Assembly: GCA_029213025.1 (NCBI GenBank)
Contig: JARGOZ010000076.1
Location: forward strand, 1-32,944
Direction of reading: 5' to 3'
DNA: 32,944 nucleotides
Source of the DNA: Verrucomicrobiales bacterium
GTDB lineage: Bacteria; Verrucomicrobiota; Verrucomicrobiia; Verrucomicrobiales; DEV007
The notes under the pieces were generated by a model. That model saw only the letters and a list, made by a program, of their open reading frames with translations, was not told the DNA's origin and searched no databases. A program made the position numbers and the translations under genes. Shown piece by piece: positions 1 through 7,154 of this stretch. Position 1 is the stretch's first letter. Each line of letters opens with the position of its first letter.

Positions 1-1710
1 AGTGGTCTCCGATTTATCGAGAAGATCGAGAATCCGCTCCAAAGCTCCGGGAGCCCGTAGATATACCAGCAATTCACACAATTCGTGATTCACCCGCGTT
101 TCGTCGGACGGGAAATGAGCTGTCAGGGTCGCTATCGCCAGGTTTCCTGCCTCATCGTCCGGGGGGCCGCACCGCAAAAAAACCAGATGCCAGGCCCGCA
201 GCAATTGCAGGGTATCTTTTTCTATCGGCATCGCAGAGAGCAGAGCAACCAGTTCATCGGTCGGCAGCAGACGCAGCCGGGCCAGCGCCATTACCACTGT
301 CGGTGACGGGCTTTCTTTTGCCCAGTTGATCCAGTGGCAGGGATATTGATTTTCCAAGGCAACCCGCGCCGCGTACCGGATCCACCGGTCAGGGTGATTG
401 ATATGCCGCTTTGCCAGAGCCACTCCTTCGCTCCCTTTCTCTACATGCCATTTCTCTAATTCTCTACGCAGCTCAATAAGCGGCGAAGGTTTCGTTACCA
501 CTGCTTCCAGCGGTTTTTCCCCGGTCCACCGAACCCGGTACAACGCCGACTGAGTACGCCGTCCCCCGGTAATGAAATACATCGCCCCGTCTTTGCCGAA
601 AGTCAGATCTGTCACGTTGAGCGGACGACCGAGGACGAAAGTCTCCCCTTCTCCTTTGTAGGTAGCTCCGTCCGGAGCCAACCGGGTTGCGATAATCCGG
701 CCGTAGGACCAGTCGGCAATAAATAAACAATCCCTCCACGGATCGGGAAACGAGGAACGGTAGCCGAATTCCACGCCGGTCGGCGAACCGAGGCCTACAT
801 CATAGGCCGCCGGGAGGCTGTCTTCATAGTAGGCCGGCCATTTTCCGGTAGCGCGCCGCCAACCGTAATCGCCTCCGCTTACAATATGCAGCACACGGGT
901 AGGCTTATACCAGGCCAGCGCCGATTCCCACTCCATATCCGCCTCATACACAAAAGGTTCACCATCTCTGTTAAAGTCGATATCAAGCGGGTTACGCAAG
1001 CCACCGGCTATGATTTCTATATTTCCGCCCTCCTTGTCCATTCGCAGAATATGACCCGCCGGCACAAAGGCTTTCCGGTTGAACCAGTCATCGTCCCATG
1101 GATTGGGAATCAACTGGTCTTCTTCGTAATTCTGTAGTGGTGAATTTTTCTCCACTTCCCTGGCGAGAACGATATCATTTCCGTGAACGATATAGATCAA
1201 CCCGTCGGGCCCGAGCCGCAGATGATTCCTGCCGTGCCCCACCCCGCCATCTGTTTTCAGTAGTAGTGTGCGTTTTTCAAAATCGCCGTTTTCATCGTTA
1301 TCTTCCAGTCGATACAGCGCCTTCGAATTGTTGGCATTGGCATATAGAGAATCGTAGGCCCACAGCAGTCCCCGACATTCCAGCAAATCCGAATTCACCA
1401 GTTCGGTTTTCACCTCCTTTTCTGAAAGGGTGAGCCGCAGAATACCCTGCTTTTCGATCGCGATGTAAAGCCGCCCTTTGTCGTCAAAGGTCATGCCCAC
1501 CCAGGAACCTTCGTCTTCTGTCGCCGCTTTGATCATCTCCACCGAAAAGCCTTCCGGGGCGTAGATCGTGGCCGGCGAAGTCTTCGCGCCGTCTTTCGCC
1601 AACTTCCACGAATCGTAGGCCTCCTGCAGTGGTACCGGGTTTTTCGAGGCCTGCTGGGCCTGATAAATCGAGGGAAAAAACAGCACCAACAAGCAGAGAA
1701 CAATTCGCAT
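1..1710 (-). CDS. Membrane-bound dehydrogenase-like beta-propeller protein, 3' part outside window
   Basis: The reading frame is open from ATG at 1710 to the left edge, so the C-terminus is missing (570 residues visible). Residues 1-20 form a signal peptide ending near YQAQQA. About residues 40-330 read as a glucose/sorbosone-dehydrogenase-type propeller: GLRNPLDIDF, GRNHLRLGPDG and FGKDGAMYFITGG resemble the putative membrane-bound dehydrogenase domain of Planctomycetes and Verrucomicrobia (TIGR02604 type). The rest (for example HPDRWIRYAARVALE, then Leu-rich helices) looks like HEAT repeats. Family members usually end in a c-type haem CxxCH domain, which would lie outside the window. An AGGA motif sits about 9 nt before the ATG, and no in-frame upstream ATG exists before a stop. 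It is probably periplasmic and oxidises a sugar or alcohol; the substrate is unknown. It diverges from the antitoxin gene at 1859. Confidence 0.8.
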   Translation of the reverse strand, partial: MRIVLCLLVLFFPSIYQAQQASKNPVPLQEAYDSWKLAKDGAKTSPATIYAPEGFSVEMIKAATEDEGSWVGMTFDDKGRLYIAIEKQGILRLTLSEKEVKTELVNSDLLECRGLLWAYDSLYANANNSKALYRLEDNDENGDFEKRTLLLKTDGGVGHGRNHLRLGPDGLIYIVHGNDIVLAREVEKNSPLQNYEEDQLIPNPWDDDWFNRKAFVPAGHILRMDKEGGNIEIIAGGLRNPLDIDFNRDGEPFVYEADMEWESALAWYKPTRVLHIVSGGDYGWRRATGKWPAYYEDSLPAAYDVGLGSPTGVEFGYRSSFPDPWRDCLFIADWSYGRIIATRLAPDGATYKGEGETFVLGRPLNVTDLTFGKDGAMYFITGGRRTQSALYRVRWTGEKPLEAVVTKPSPLIELRRELEKWHVEKGSEGVALAKRHINHPDRWIRYAARVALENQYPCHWINWAKESPSPTVVMALARLRLLPTDELVALLSAMPIEKDTLQLLRAWHLVFLRCGPPDDEAGNLAIATLTAHFPSDETRVNHELCELLVYLRAPGALERILDLLDKSETT

Positions 1711-1776
1711 ACCACTAATCCTGCACAGTTCGACGAAGATGAGAAGAGACGTATAAGGGCGGGGTAACCTGCTGAT

Positions 1777-1853
1777 TGTACCCTGTTGACTCGGCGACTG
1801 TACCCTGTACAGTCAGTGACCGTACCCTGTTTAGTCCCGTACTGTACCCTGTT
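1777..1853. repeat. Four 22-bp direct repeats (GTACCCTGT core)
   Basis: The core (T/C)GTACCCTGT begins at 1777, 1799, 1821 and 1843, an exact 22-bp spacing, with diverged sequence between cores. The array fills the divergent intergenic region and its last unit ends a few bases before the GTG start at 1859. A 22-bp step is about two helical turns, so all cores face the same side of the DNA. It could be an operator array for the downstream ribbon-helix-helix protein or a decaying minisatellite; sequence alone does not decide. Confidence 0.85.
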
Positions 1854-1858
1854 TAATT

Positions 1859-2167
1859 GTGAAAACGATCTCATCCTGGAGCGAGATCCCCGATTTCGGG
1901 GATGACGAAAAAGCCGAAGCCGACTTCTGGCTGAACCACCAGTTGGATCTCCGGTTGATGAACGATTCCATCCACCGGGCCAATGTCCGGGAGTCGACCA
2001 CGATTACGCTCCGCTTTGATCCCCAAATGCTTAGCCGCATCAAGCGGGTCGCCCGCCACCGGTATATGAACTACCAGAGCATGATCAAACAATGGCTCAG
2101 CGAGCGTCTCGAAGAGGAAGTCAGAAAGAGCGAGGAACCCGTCCGCCCGCCTTCCGACAAAGACTAA
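1859..2167 (+). CDS. CopG-family (ribbon-helix-helix) antitoxin-like protein
   Basis: This 102-aa protein fits the CopG antitoxin family (PF12441-like). An acidic N-terminus contains IPDFGDDEKAEADFWLNHQ, where the E-A-x-F-W signature is typical. The RHH domain follows: the strand STTITLRFD, then the helices MLSRIKRVARHR and NYQSMIKQWLSERLEEE. Such proteins bind DNA as dimers and usually neutralise a BrnT/RelE-like toxin while repressing their own operon. No toxin gene lies beside it: upstream is the repeat array, downstream is ligA only 3 nt past the stop (or 39 nt to its preferred ATG). It is therefore an orphan antitoxin or a regulator derived from one. It starts with GTG and has no Shine-Dalgarno motif; co-transcription with ligA is likely. 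Confidence 0.8.
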   Translation: MKTISSWSEIPDFGDDEKAEADFWLNHQLDLRLMNDSIHRANVRESTTITLRFDPQMLSRIKRVARHRYMNYQSMIKQWLSERLEEEVRKSEEPVRPPSDKD

Positions 2168-2206
2168 TCTTTGTCCGAAACCCAATTTTATCACCACAGA
2201 TTCCGC

Positions 2207-4426
2207 ATGAATCCGGAAGAAGCCCGTCTCGAAATCGCCCGGCTCTCTGCCGAGCTGGAACGCCATAACCAACTTTATTACGAAAATGCCCAACCCGAGA
2301 TTTCGGACGCGGACTACGACCGGATGTTCCGCGATCTCGAATTACTCGAAGCGGCACATCCCGATCTGGCATCGCCAAATTCCCCGACAAAACGGGTCGG
2401 CGGCAAGCCGATAGACGGTTTTGAACAGCGCGAGCACGTCGTCCGGATGCTGAGTATCGACGACGTTTTTTCCGAAGGCGAAGTTCACGATTTCTTCAAG
2501 CGGATGGTCAAAAATCTGGGGGAAACGAAAATCCCGATGATCATCGAACCGAAGATCGACGGAGTCGCGGTTTCCATGATCTACCGCAACGGGGAACTGG
2601 AGGCCGCTGTCACCCGCGGCGACGGCACAAGGGGCGATGTCATCACCGAAAATGTGCGCACCATTCGCGGGTTGCCTTTAACACTCGGCGACAAAGCGCC
2701 GGAAGTTCTCGAAATCCGCGGGGAAATCTACATGCCGAACGAGGCCTTCGCGAAAATGAATGAGGAGCGCGACGAGGAGGGACTGCAGACTTTCGCCAAC
2801 CCGAGAAACGCCACCGCCGGCACGCTGAAACTCCTCGACTCCCGGGAAGTGGCAAAACGCCCGCTGGCTTTCATTGCCCACGGTTTCGGCCAGCTGGAAG
2901 GCATCTCTTTTGACTCGTTTTCCGAGTTTCGCAGCTATCTGGAGGAGCTGAAATTGCCCGCCAATCACCCGGTCTGGCTGGAGGATAATGTCGACGGTGT
3001 CATCAAAGCGATTCGCGAACTGGACATCAAGCGCCACGACCTTGAATACGGAACCGATGGCGCCGTGGTCAAAGTCGACAGTATCGCCGCGCAGGCTCAG
3101 CTGGGCGCCACTTCGCGGGCTCCGCGCTGGTCGATGGCTTTCAAATATCCGCCGGAACAGAAAGAAACCGTTCTCCACGACATCACCATTCAGGTCGGGC
3201 GCACCGGCACTCTTACGCCGGTCGCGGAGCTGGAACCCGTTCTCGTTTCGGGAACCACAGTTCGCCGCGCCACCCTGCATAATCAGGACGAAATTGATCG
3301 GAAAGATGTCCGCATCGGCGACACGGTGGTGATCGAAAAAGCCGGCGAAATCATCCCGGCCGTTGTCAAAGTCGTCACCGCGAAGCGCCCGGCGGATGCG
3401 AAGCCTTTTAACCTCTACGAATATGTCGACGGCAAGTGCCCCCGCTGTAACTCGCCGATTATTCGACCCGAAGGTTTTGTGGCGTGGAAGTGTGAGAACT
3501 TCAGCTGCCCGGCCCAGGCCTCCAACCGCCTGAAACAGTTTGTCAGCCGGAAGGCGCTCGATATCGACGGCGTTGGCAACATCGTCGCCGAAAAACTGGT
3601 CGAGCGCGGAAAGGTGAAAGATATTCTCGATATCTTCGAGCTGCATGTCGACCAACTCGCCGATTTCAATATCGGCACAGCTGTGGAACCTCGCATGCTC
3701 GGGGAAAAGAACGGTACAAAAATCGTCGAAACCGCCAGACGCGCCCGCGAAGCACCGCTCGCCAAGTGGCTATACGGGCTCGGCATACCCCAGGTTGGCG
3801 AATCCGCCGCACTCGAAGCCTCCCGCCTGGTGGAGGATATTTTTCAAATCCCGGATTCTGAAATTATCGAAATGGTTCGCGAAAAAGGCCTCAAGGACGC
3901 CTGGGTAAAGGAAAACCCGCTCCGCTCCGCCAAAACCGCAGATCTGTCTGTGGAGGAATTTGAAGCCCGCAAAACCAAAAGCGAAGAGTACAAAAGACGG
4001 GTCAAAGAGCTGACGGAAAAGTTGGCCCCCTACGAAGTCAGTCCGGAGCTGGGCGGTGTCGCCTCGGCCAGTCTGCTCGGTTATTTCCGCAGCGAATCCG
4101 GACAGGCCATGCTGGAGCGGATGAAGCAAATGGGTATCTGCCCCAAATCGACCAATTATCTGCCCGAGCCATCCAAAGCCGCCGACAGCGGGGCATCGCA
4201 AGTTGTCGGCAAAACCTTCGTCATCACCGGAACGCTGACCGCTCCCCGGAATGACATCAAAGCAAAAATCCAGGACGCCGGGGGAAAAGTATCCGGCTCA
4301 ATCAGCAGCAAAACCGACTTTCTCCTCGCCGGCGAAGGCGGCGGCTCAAAACGGGATAAAGCGGAAACTCTCGGAGTTACCATAATTTCCGAAGAGGATC
4401 TGGAGCAGATGCTTTTTCAAGAGTGA
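2207..4426 (+). CDS. ligA: NAD-dependent DNA ligase LigA
   Basis: LigA seals nicks during replication and repair using NAD+. From the ATG at 2207 it is 739 aa. Domain Ia (RLSAELERHNQLYYENAQP, ISDADYD) leads to the adenylation motif EPKIDG with the nucleophilic Lys at about residue 116. The OB fold, a Cys4 zinc finger (CPRC then CENFSC, about 411-435), helix-hairpin-helix repeats and a C-terminal BRCT domain (VVGKTFVITGTL to the end) follow. It is longer than the usual ~670 aa because of a charged insertion in the HhH region (about 560-640). An in-frame TTG at 2171 would add 12 residues, but the family N-terminus aligns with MNPEEARLEI, so ATG is preferred. It appears co-transcribed with the antitoxin gene. 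Confidence 0.97.
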   Translation: MNPEEARLEIARLSAELERHNQLYYENAQPEISDADYDRMFRDLELLEAAHPDLASPNSPTKRVGGKPIDGFEQREHVVRMLSIDDVFSEGEVHDFFKRMVKNLGETKIPMIIEPKIDGVAVSMIYRNGELEAAVTRGDGTRGDVITENVRTIRGLPLTLGDKAPEVLEIRGEIYMPNEAFAKMNEERDEEGLQTFANPRNATAGTLKLLDSREVAKRPLAFIAHGFGQLEGISFDSFSEFRSYLEELKLPANHPVWLEDNVDGVIKAIRELDIKRHDLEYGTDGAVVKVDSIAAQAQLGATSRAPRWSMAFKYPPEQKETVLHDITIQVGRTGTLTPVAELEPVLVSGTTVRRATLHNQDEIDRKDVRIGDTVVIEKAGEIIPAVVKVVTAKRPADAKPFNLYEYVDGKCPRCNSPIIRPEGFVAWKCENFSCPAQASNRLKQFVSRKALDIDGVGNIVAEKLVERGKVKDILDIFELHVDQLADFNIGTAVEPRMLGEKNGTKIVETARRAREAPLAKWLYGLGIPQVGESAALEASRLVEDIFQIPDSEIIEMVREKGLKDAWVKENPLRSAKTADLSVEEFEARKTKSEEYKRRVKELTEKLAPYEVSPELGGVASASLLGYFRSESGQAMLERMKQMGICPKSTNYLPEPSKAADSGASQVVGKTFVITGTLTAPRNDIKAKIQDAGGKVSGSISSKTDFLLAGEGGGSKRDKAETLGVTIISEEDLEQMLFQE

Positions 4427-4461
4427 AATTTATGAATTACAAATTTGTCATATTTAATAAT

Positions 4462-4491
4462 TTAGGATAAGTAAAATGAAAGACATCCTAA
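4462..4491 (+). other. Short inverted repeat in the leader of the YdjM-like gene
   Basis: TTAGGAT (4462-4468) and ATCCTAA (4485-4491) can pair as a 7-bp stem ending 4 nt before the ATG at 4496. The left arm holds the only AGGA motif of the leader, so folding would hide it. No T-tract follows, so it is not a terminator. A regulatory role is only inferred. Confidence 0.35.
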
Positions 4492-4495
4492 TATT

Positions 4496-5284
4496 ATGGC
4501 AGGTTTTAAGACACATGTTTCAGTCAGCGGAGGAATTGGGCTCGCATACGGAGCGGCGGGATATGCCTGCGGGTTTCCCCTCTCCACTTCGCTGGTAGCA
4601 GCGAGTATTTGCACGCTCGGCGGGATGCTTCCCGATCTGGACGGTGACACCGGAGTGGCGGTGCGCGAGATCATTCCACTACTTGCCGCAGCCGTGCCGA
4701 TTTTGATGCTGGATGTCTTTCAACACTGGGGATTTGATCGCGAAGGCATATTTCTCTCCATCATGGCGATCTACTTTTTGATTCGCTTCGGAATCGGGGA
4801 ACCTTTTAAACGGCTAACCCGCCACCGCGGCATGTGGCACAGTATTCCGGCAGCCTTCAATGTGGGATTGATCTGTTTTCTGGTCTGTTCCTATCAGGAA
4901 ATCGAGCCGAGGGCATTCAAATCTTCCGCCATCACCCTGGGGTTTCTTTCCCACCTGTTGCTCGATGAATTGTACAGCCTCGAATGGTTTCGCGCCAAAA
5001 GCTCCAGCGGCACGGCTTTCAAACTTTTCTCCACCAAACGGATGTGGCCGAATTTTCTGACCTACGGCATTACCGTTCTACTGGTCTCGCTGATTCTTAC
5101 CAACGACCAAACGCTGAAGCGCGACCTCGCGGCCTGGAAAGCGGGAGAAATCCATATCAACTTTAAACCGGACTGGCGACGCTTCGTAATCAACTCGTCT
5201 CCCAAATCCGAAACCGGCCGGGCCCCGGAACCACCGACCGGAGAAATTCAATCCAACTCTCCGGCAGGTGACGGCGGATTTTAG
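4496..5284 (+). CDS. YdjM-like membrane-bound metal-dependent hydrolase
   Basis: This 262-aa protein belongs to the LexA-regulated membrane-bound hydrolase family (YdjM type). The metal-ligand pattern is complete: THVSVSGG with His7, PDLDG (Asp47, Asp49), HRGMWHS (110-116) and SHLLLDE (His153, Asp157). About four hydrophobic segments are visible (about 25-45, 60-75, 85-100, 120-133) plus one near 188-203, so it is an inner-membrane protein. E. coli ydjM is SOS-induced, but the substrate is unknown. Position behind ligA might fit a repair link, yet no LexA box was recognised. The C-terminus is a polar Pro/Ser tail. Its stop overlaps the stop of convergent panC by 4 bp. Confidence 0.75.
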   Translation: MAGFKTHVSVSGGIGLAYGAAGYACGFPLSTSLVAASICTLGGMLPDLDGDTGVAVREIIPLLAAAVPILMLDVFQHWGFDREGIFLSIMAIYFLIRFGIGEPFKRLTRHRGMWHSIPAAFNVGLICFLVCSYQEIEPRAFKSSAITLGFLSHLLLDELYSLEWFRAKSSSGTAFKLFSTKRMWPNFLTYGITVLLVSLILTNDQTLKRDLAAWKAGEIHINFKPDWRRFVINSSPKSETGRAPEPPTGEIQSNSPAGDGGF

Positions 5285-6132
5285 ACCGGGCCGAGATTGT
5301 CGATCAGTCGGGGCTTACCGAAAAATACCGCAACAATAAGGCGGTAGCCCCCTTCCCCGAATTCGTTAAGTGGCTCAAGAGTTTCCGGGTGAACACACTG
5401 CAGATAGTCGATTTTCGCTGGCGCGGCGCTGCCGATTTTCGCCTCCAGCATCGCAATGGCATCCTGCGGACTCTTGACCGGGCCGTCAGCAATGCCGTCC
5501 CGCACTTCGCACAGAGATCGATATATCACCGGGGCTTGTGTTCTTTCCGCATCGGTCAGGTACAGATTGCGCGAGCTCATCGCCAGTCCATCGGACTCCC
5601 GGACAGTATTCCCACCCACGATCTGCACCGGAAAATTGAGATCGCGAACCATCCGTCGAATCACGGCAAGCTGTTGAAAATCTTTTTCCCCGAAAACCGC
5701 GACATCCGGCTGTGCCAGATTAAACAACTTCGCCACCACCGTACAAACCCCGGTAAAATGCCCCGGCCGGCTTGCCCCGCAGAGACCGGTGGAAAGCACA
5801 TTTTCGTGGATTTCCACCGAAGCATCGGGGAAATACATATCGGCAGGATTTGGCGCGAACAGAACATCCACCCCGCGCTTTTCGCAGGCTTTGGCGTCCT
5901 CCTCCAGCTGTCTCGGGTAGGCATCAAGATCTTCATTCGGTCCGAACTGCGTCGGGTTCACGAATACCGTCGCAACCACATGGCCCCCGGCACCCACCTC
6001 CTCACGGGCCCGGTCGCACAGGCTGAGATGACCTTCGTGAAGCGCGCCCATCGTCGGAACGAGAGCCCGCTGCACAGTCCGGTTTTGTCGACTCCATTCC
6101 CGAAATTCGTCGAGACGTTGAATGATCTGCAT
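5281..6132 (-). CDS. panC: Pantothenate synthetase (pantoate-beta-alanine ligase)
   Basis: PanC joins D-pantoate and beta-alanine with ATP to make pantothenate, the coenzyme A precursor, in the cytoplasm. At 283 aa it has normal length. Signature motifs are PTMGALHEGHLSL (HxGH with His32 and His35), FVNPTQFGPNEDLDAYPR, the substrate-binding stretch GLCGASRPGHFTGVCTVV, FGEKDFQQL, and the KMSKS-like loop GLAMSSRNLYL. Start is ATG at 6132 with GGAGA only 1 nt before it, too close for a normal ribosome site. panB and panD are not in the window, so it stands alone; its 3' end overlaps the YdjM-like gene tail to tail. Confidence 0.97.
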   Translation of the reverse strand: MQIIQRLDEFREWSRQNRTVQRALVPTMGALHEGHLSLCDRAREEVGAGGHVVATVFVNPTQFGPNEDLDAYPRQLEEDAKACEKRGVDVLFAPNPADMYFPDASVEIHENVLSTGLCGASRPGHFTGVCTVVAKLFNLAQPDVAVFGEKDFQQLAVIRRMVRDLNFPVQIVGGNTVRESDGLAMSSRNLYLTDAERTQAPVIYRSLCEVRDGIADGPVKSPQDAIAMLEAKIGSAAPAKIDYLQCVHPETLEPLNEFGEGGYRLIVAVFFGKPRLIDNLGPV

Positions 6133-6261
6133 TCTCCGGATTTAGCCGAAACCTGGTGAATTCGCAAGTCTACCGGGCAATCAGAAGTCAAGAGAAAATT
6201 AACAATTTCAGATATTTAAGATTGTTTGACTTTTTCTCAAAACCATCAATCGTCATACTCC

Positions 6262-6336
6262 ATGATAACTTTGCTTAAGAAACTCTATCAGGATTGGCAG
6301 GAACTGGGCGAATTTCTCAAGAGCCTCAAGTCTTGA
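6262..6336 (+). CDS. Possible 24-aa small protein
   Basis: ATG at 6262 opens a 24-codon frame beginning MITLLKKLYQDWQELGEF and ending in LKSLKS. The peptide is amphipathic and Lys/Leu-rich. Its last codons overlap an imperfect hairpin (GAGCCT near 6320, AGGCTC near 6340). There is no Shine-Dalgarno motif and no recognised homologue; coding status is doubtful. It sits between panC and the RAYT element. Confidence 0.2.
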   Translation: MITLLKKLYQDWQELGEFLKSLKS

Positions 6337-6380
6337 GAAGGCTCTGACCTGCCGTGGTCGAACATCACTTCCTGTCTCCC

Positions 6381-6491
6381 AAAAAGGCCGGAGGCCATGT
6401 AAGACGGTAGCCGGTGTTGAAGTGAGCCTTTGGCGAACGAGGCACCGGATAGCAAATGCTCACCTCCCGAAAGTCCCGGCAGGGGCGGTAG
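6381..6491 (+). repeat. RAYT left arm (REP-like inverted repeat)
   Basis: Mirror copy of 6964-7075 with only a few substitutions and small indels. Substructures: GGCCGGAGGCC at 6386-6396, GTAG at 6407-6410, CCGGTG at 6411-6416 pairing with CACCGG at 6443-6448, and AGTCCCGGCAGGGGCG from 6472. Read on the minus strand (the direction of tnpA) the outer end is a GC hairpin followed by T5, which may end tnpA transcription. Confidence 0.85.
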
Positions 6492-6506
6492 ATACAGATT
6501 TTACTT

Positions 6507-6953
6507 TTACCAAAGATGTTCCTCCTTGTATTCAACCATGCCCCGATTCAGCATTGTTACATATTCCTCCTGAAAAGTTTTCTTGCGATGATGTTCAGCC
6601 TGGTTGGCAATATACTCCCGCACTTTTCCAAGTTCCGGAGCGCCTACGGTGAATGCCCCATAACCTTCCTGCCACCTGAAAGCCGGAGCGCGCAGGCGTT
6701 TCTTTACCCAGGAGGAGGACACTGATTTCAGTTCGCTCATGAAATCAGAAAGTCGATGGATTGGCTTTAATCCTACCAGTAAATGAACGTGGTCTGATAC
6801 ACCACCGTTTATATGAGAATGTCCGTCAAGACCATTGACCACTCCACCGAGGTAAGCGTGAAGATCGGTGATCATTTCGCCGTGAAACCACGGTTCACGG
6901 TCTTTCGAACTGAAAACGATATGATAATGAAGCGACGAATGAGTGGAAGGCAT
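6507..6953 (-). CDS. REP-associated tyrosine transposase (IS200-like, Y1 HUH)
   Basis: This 148-aa protein is a Y1_Tnp (PF01797) transposase. The N-terminal strand LHYHIVFSSKDR, the HUH motif DHVHLL (His55, His57) and the nucleophile Tyr114 in VREYIANQAEHH are all present, as is the RAYT-typical FRWQEGYGAFTVG (about 92-104). Such enzymes cut single-stranded DNA next to GTAG-hairpin REP sequences through a 5'-phosphotyrosine link. All catalytic residues are intact, so it may still be active. No tnpB partner is nearby. The start is ATG at 6953, just inside the right arm; the only purine-rich motif is 18 nt upstream, so translation is probably weak. Length matches the family. Confidence 0.92.
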   Translation of the reverse strand: MPSTHSSLHYHIVFSSKDREPWFHGEMITDLHAYLGGVVNGLDGHSHINGGVSDHVHLLVGLKPIHRLSDFMSELKSVSSSWVKKRLRAPAFRWQEGYGAFTVGAPELGKVREYIANQAEHHRKKTFQEEYVTMLNRGMVEYKEEHLW

Positions 6954-6963
6954 GACGACTATT

Positions 6964-7075
6964 CTATCGCCCCTGCCGGGACTCGAATCAAATTTGCTTT
7001 CTGATCCGGTGCCTCGTTCGCTTTCGAACTCACTTCAACACCGGCTACCATCTTATCAGGCCTCCGGCCTTTTTT
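6964..7075 (-). repeat. RAYT right arm (REP-like inverted repeat)
   Basis: Reverse complement of the left arm. On the plus strand: CTATCGCCCCTGCCGGGACT at 6964-6983, CCGGTG 7006-7011 pairing with CACCGG 7039-7044, CTAC (GTAG on the minus strand) at 7045-7048, GGCCTCCGGCC at 7059-7069, then T6. This copy has an extra inner TTCG/CGAA stem that is less clear in the left copy, so it is likely nearer the ancestral hairpin. Confidence 0.85.
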
Positions 7076-7079
7076 CTGA

Positions 7080-7105
7080 TTGCTTACCCTGTTTCGTGTA
7101 AGCAA
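7080..7105 (+). other. Perfect 8-bp stem-loop beside the RAYT element
   Basis: TTGCTTAC (7080-7087) and GTAAGCAA (7098-7105) form an 8-bp stem around a 10-nt loop, only 4 bp outside the right arm. The left stem and loop contain TACCCTGTTT, the same 10-mer as in the 22-bp repeats near 1823 and 1845. No T-tract follows. Function unknown. Confidence 0.4.
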
Positions 7106-7140
7106 ATTTCTGTTCAAGCAGAATGGGAAATGCTACCGTC

Positions 7141-7154
7141 GATTCAATTGAATC
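7141..7154. promoter_or_regulatory. 14-bp perfect palindrome abutting a start codon
   Basis: GATTCAATTGAATC is self-complementary over 14 bp and ends directly before the ATG at 7155. It takes the place where a ribosome site would be. It could be an operator or a translation-inhibiting hairpin; no matching regulator was identified. Confidence 0.35.

Larger units (their letters stand above)
6381..7075. mobile_element. RAYT element with long mirrored flanks
   Basis: A Y1-type transposase gene (6507-6953) lies between two near-identical arms in opposite orientation: 6381-6491 and 6964-7075. Each arm carries, from outside in, a GGCC-GGA-GGCC hairpin, a GTAG tetranucleotide next to a CCGGTG...CACCGG stem, and a distal block AGTCCCGGCAGGGGCG. 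GTAG beside a hairpin is the hallmark of REP sequences recognised by RAYT proteins. The outer ends finish in A5 (left) and T6 (right), so each arm ends in an outward terminator-like hairpin. No target duplication was seen, as expected for the IS200/IS605 group. Confidence 0.8.

Noticed and set aside
1777..1853. CRISPR-like short repeats
   Set aside because: Only a ~10-bp core is conserved per 22-bp unit; spacing is too short for spacers.
2678..3655. Long open frame of 325 codons antisense to ligA
   Set aside because: It is a shadow of the ligA codon pattern; ligA has intact motifs throughout and the antisense product has no recognisable features.
5389..6159. 256-codon frame antisense to panC
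   Set aside because: panC is complete on the other strand; the product has no family features.
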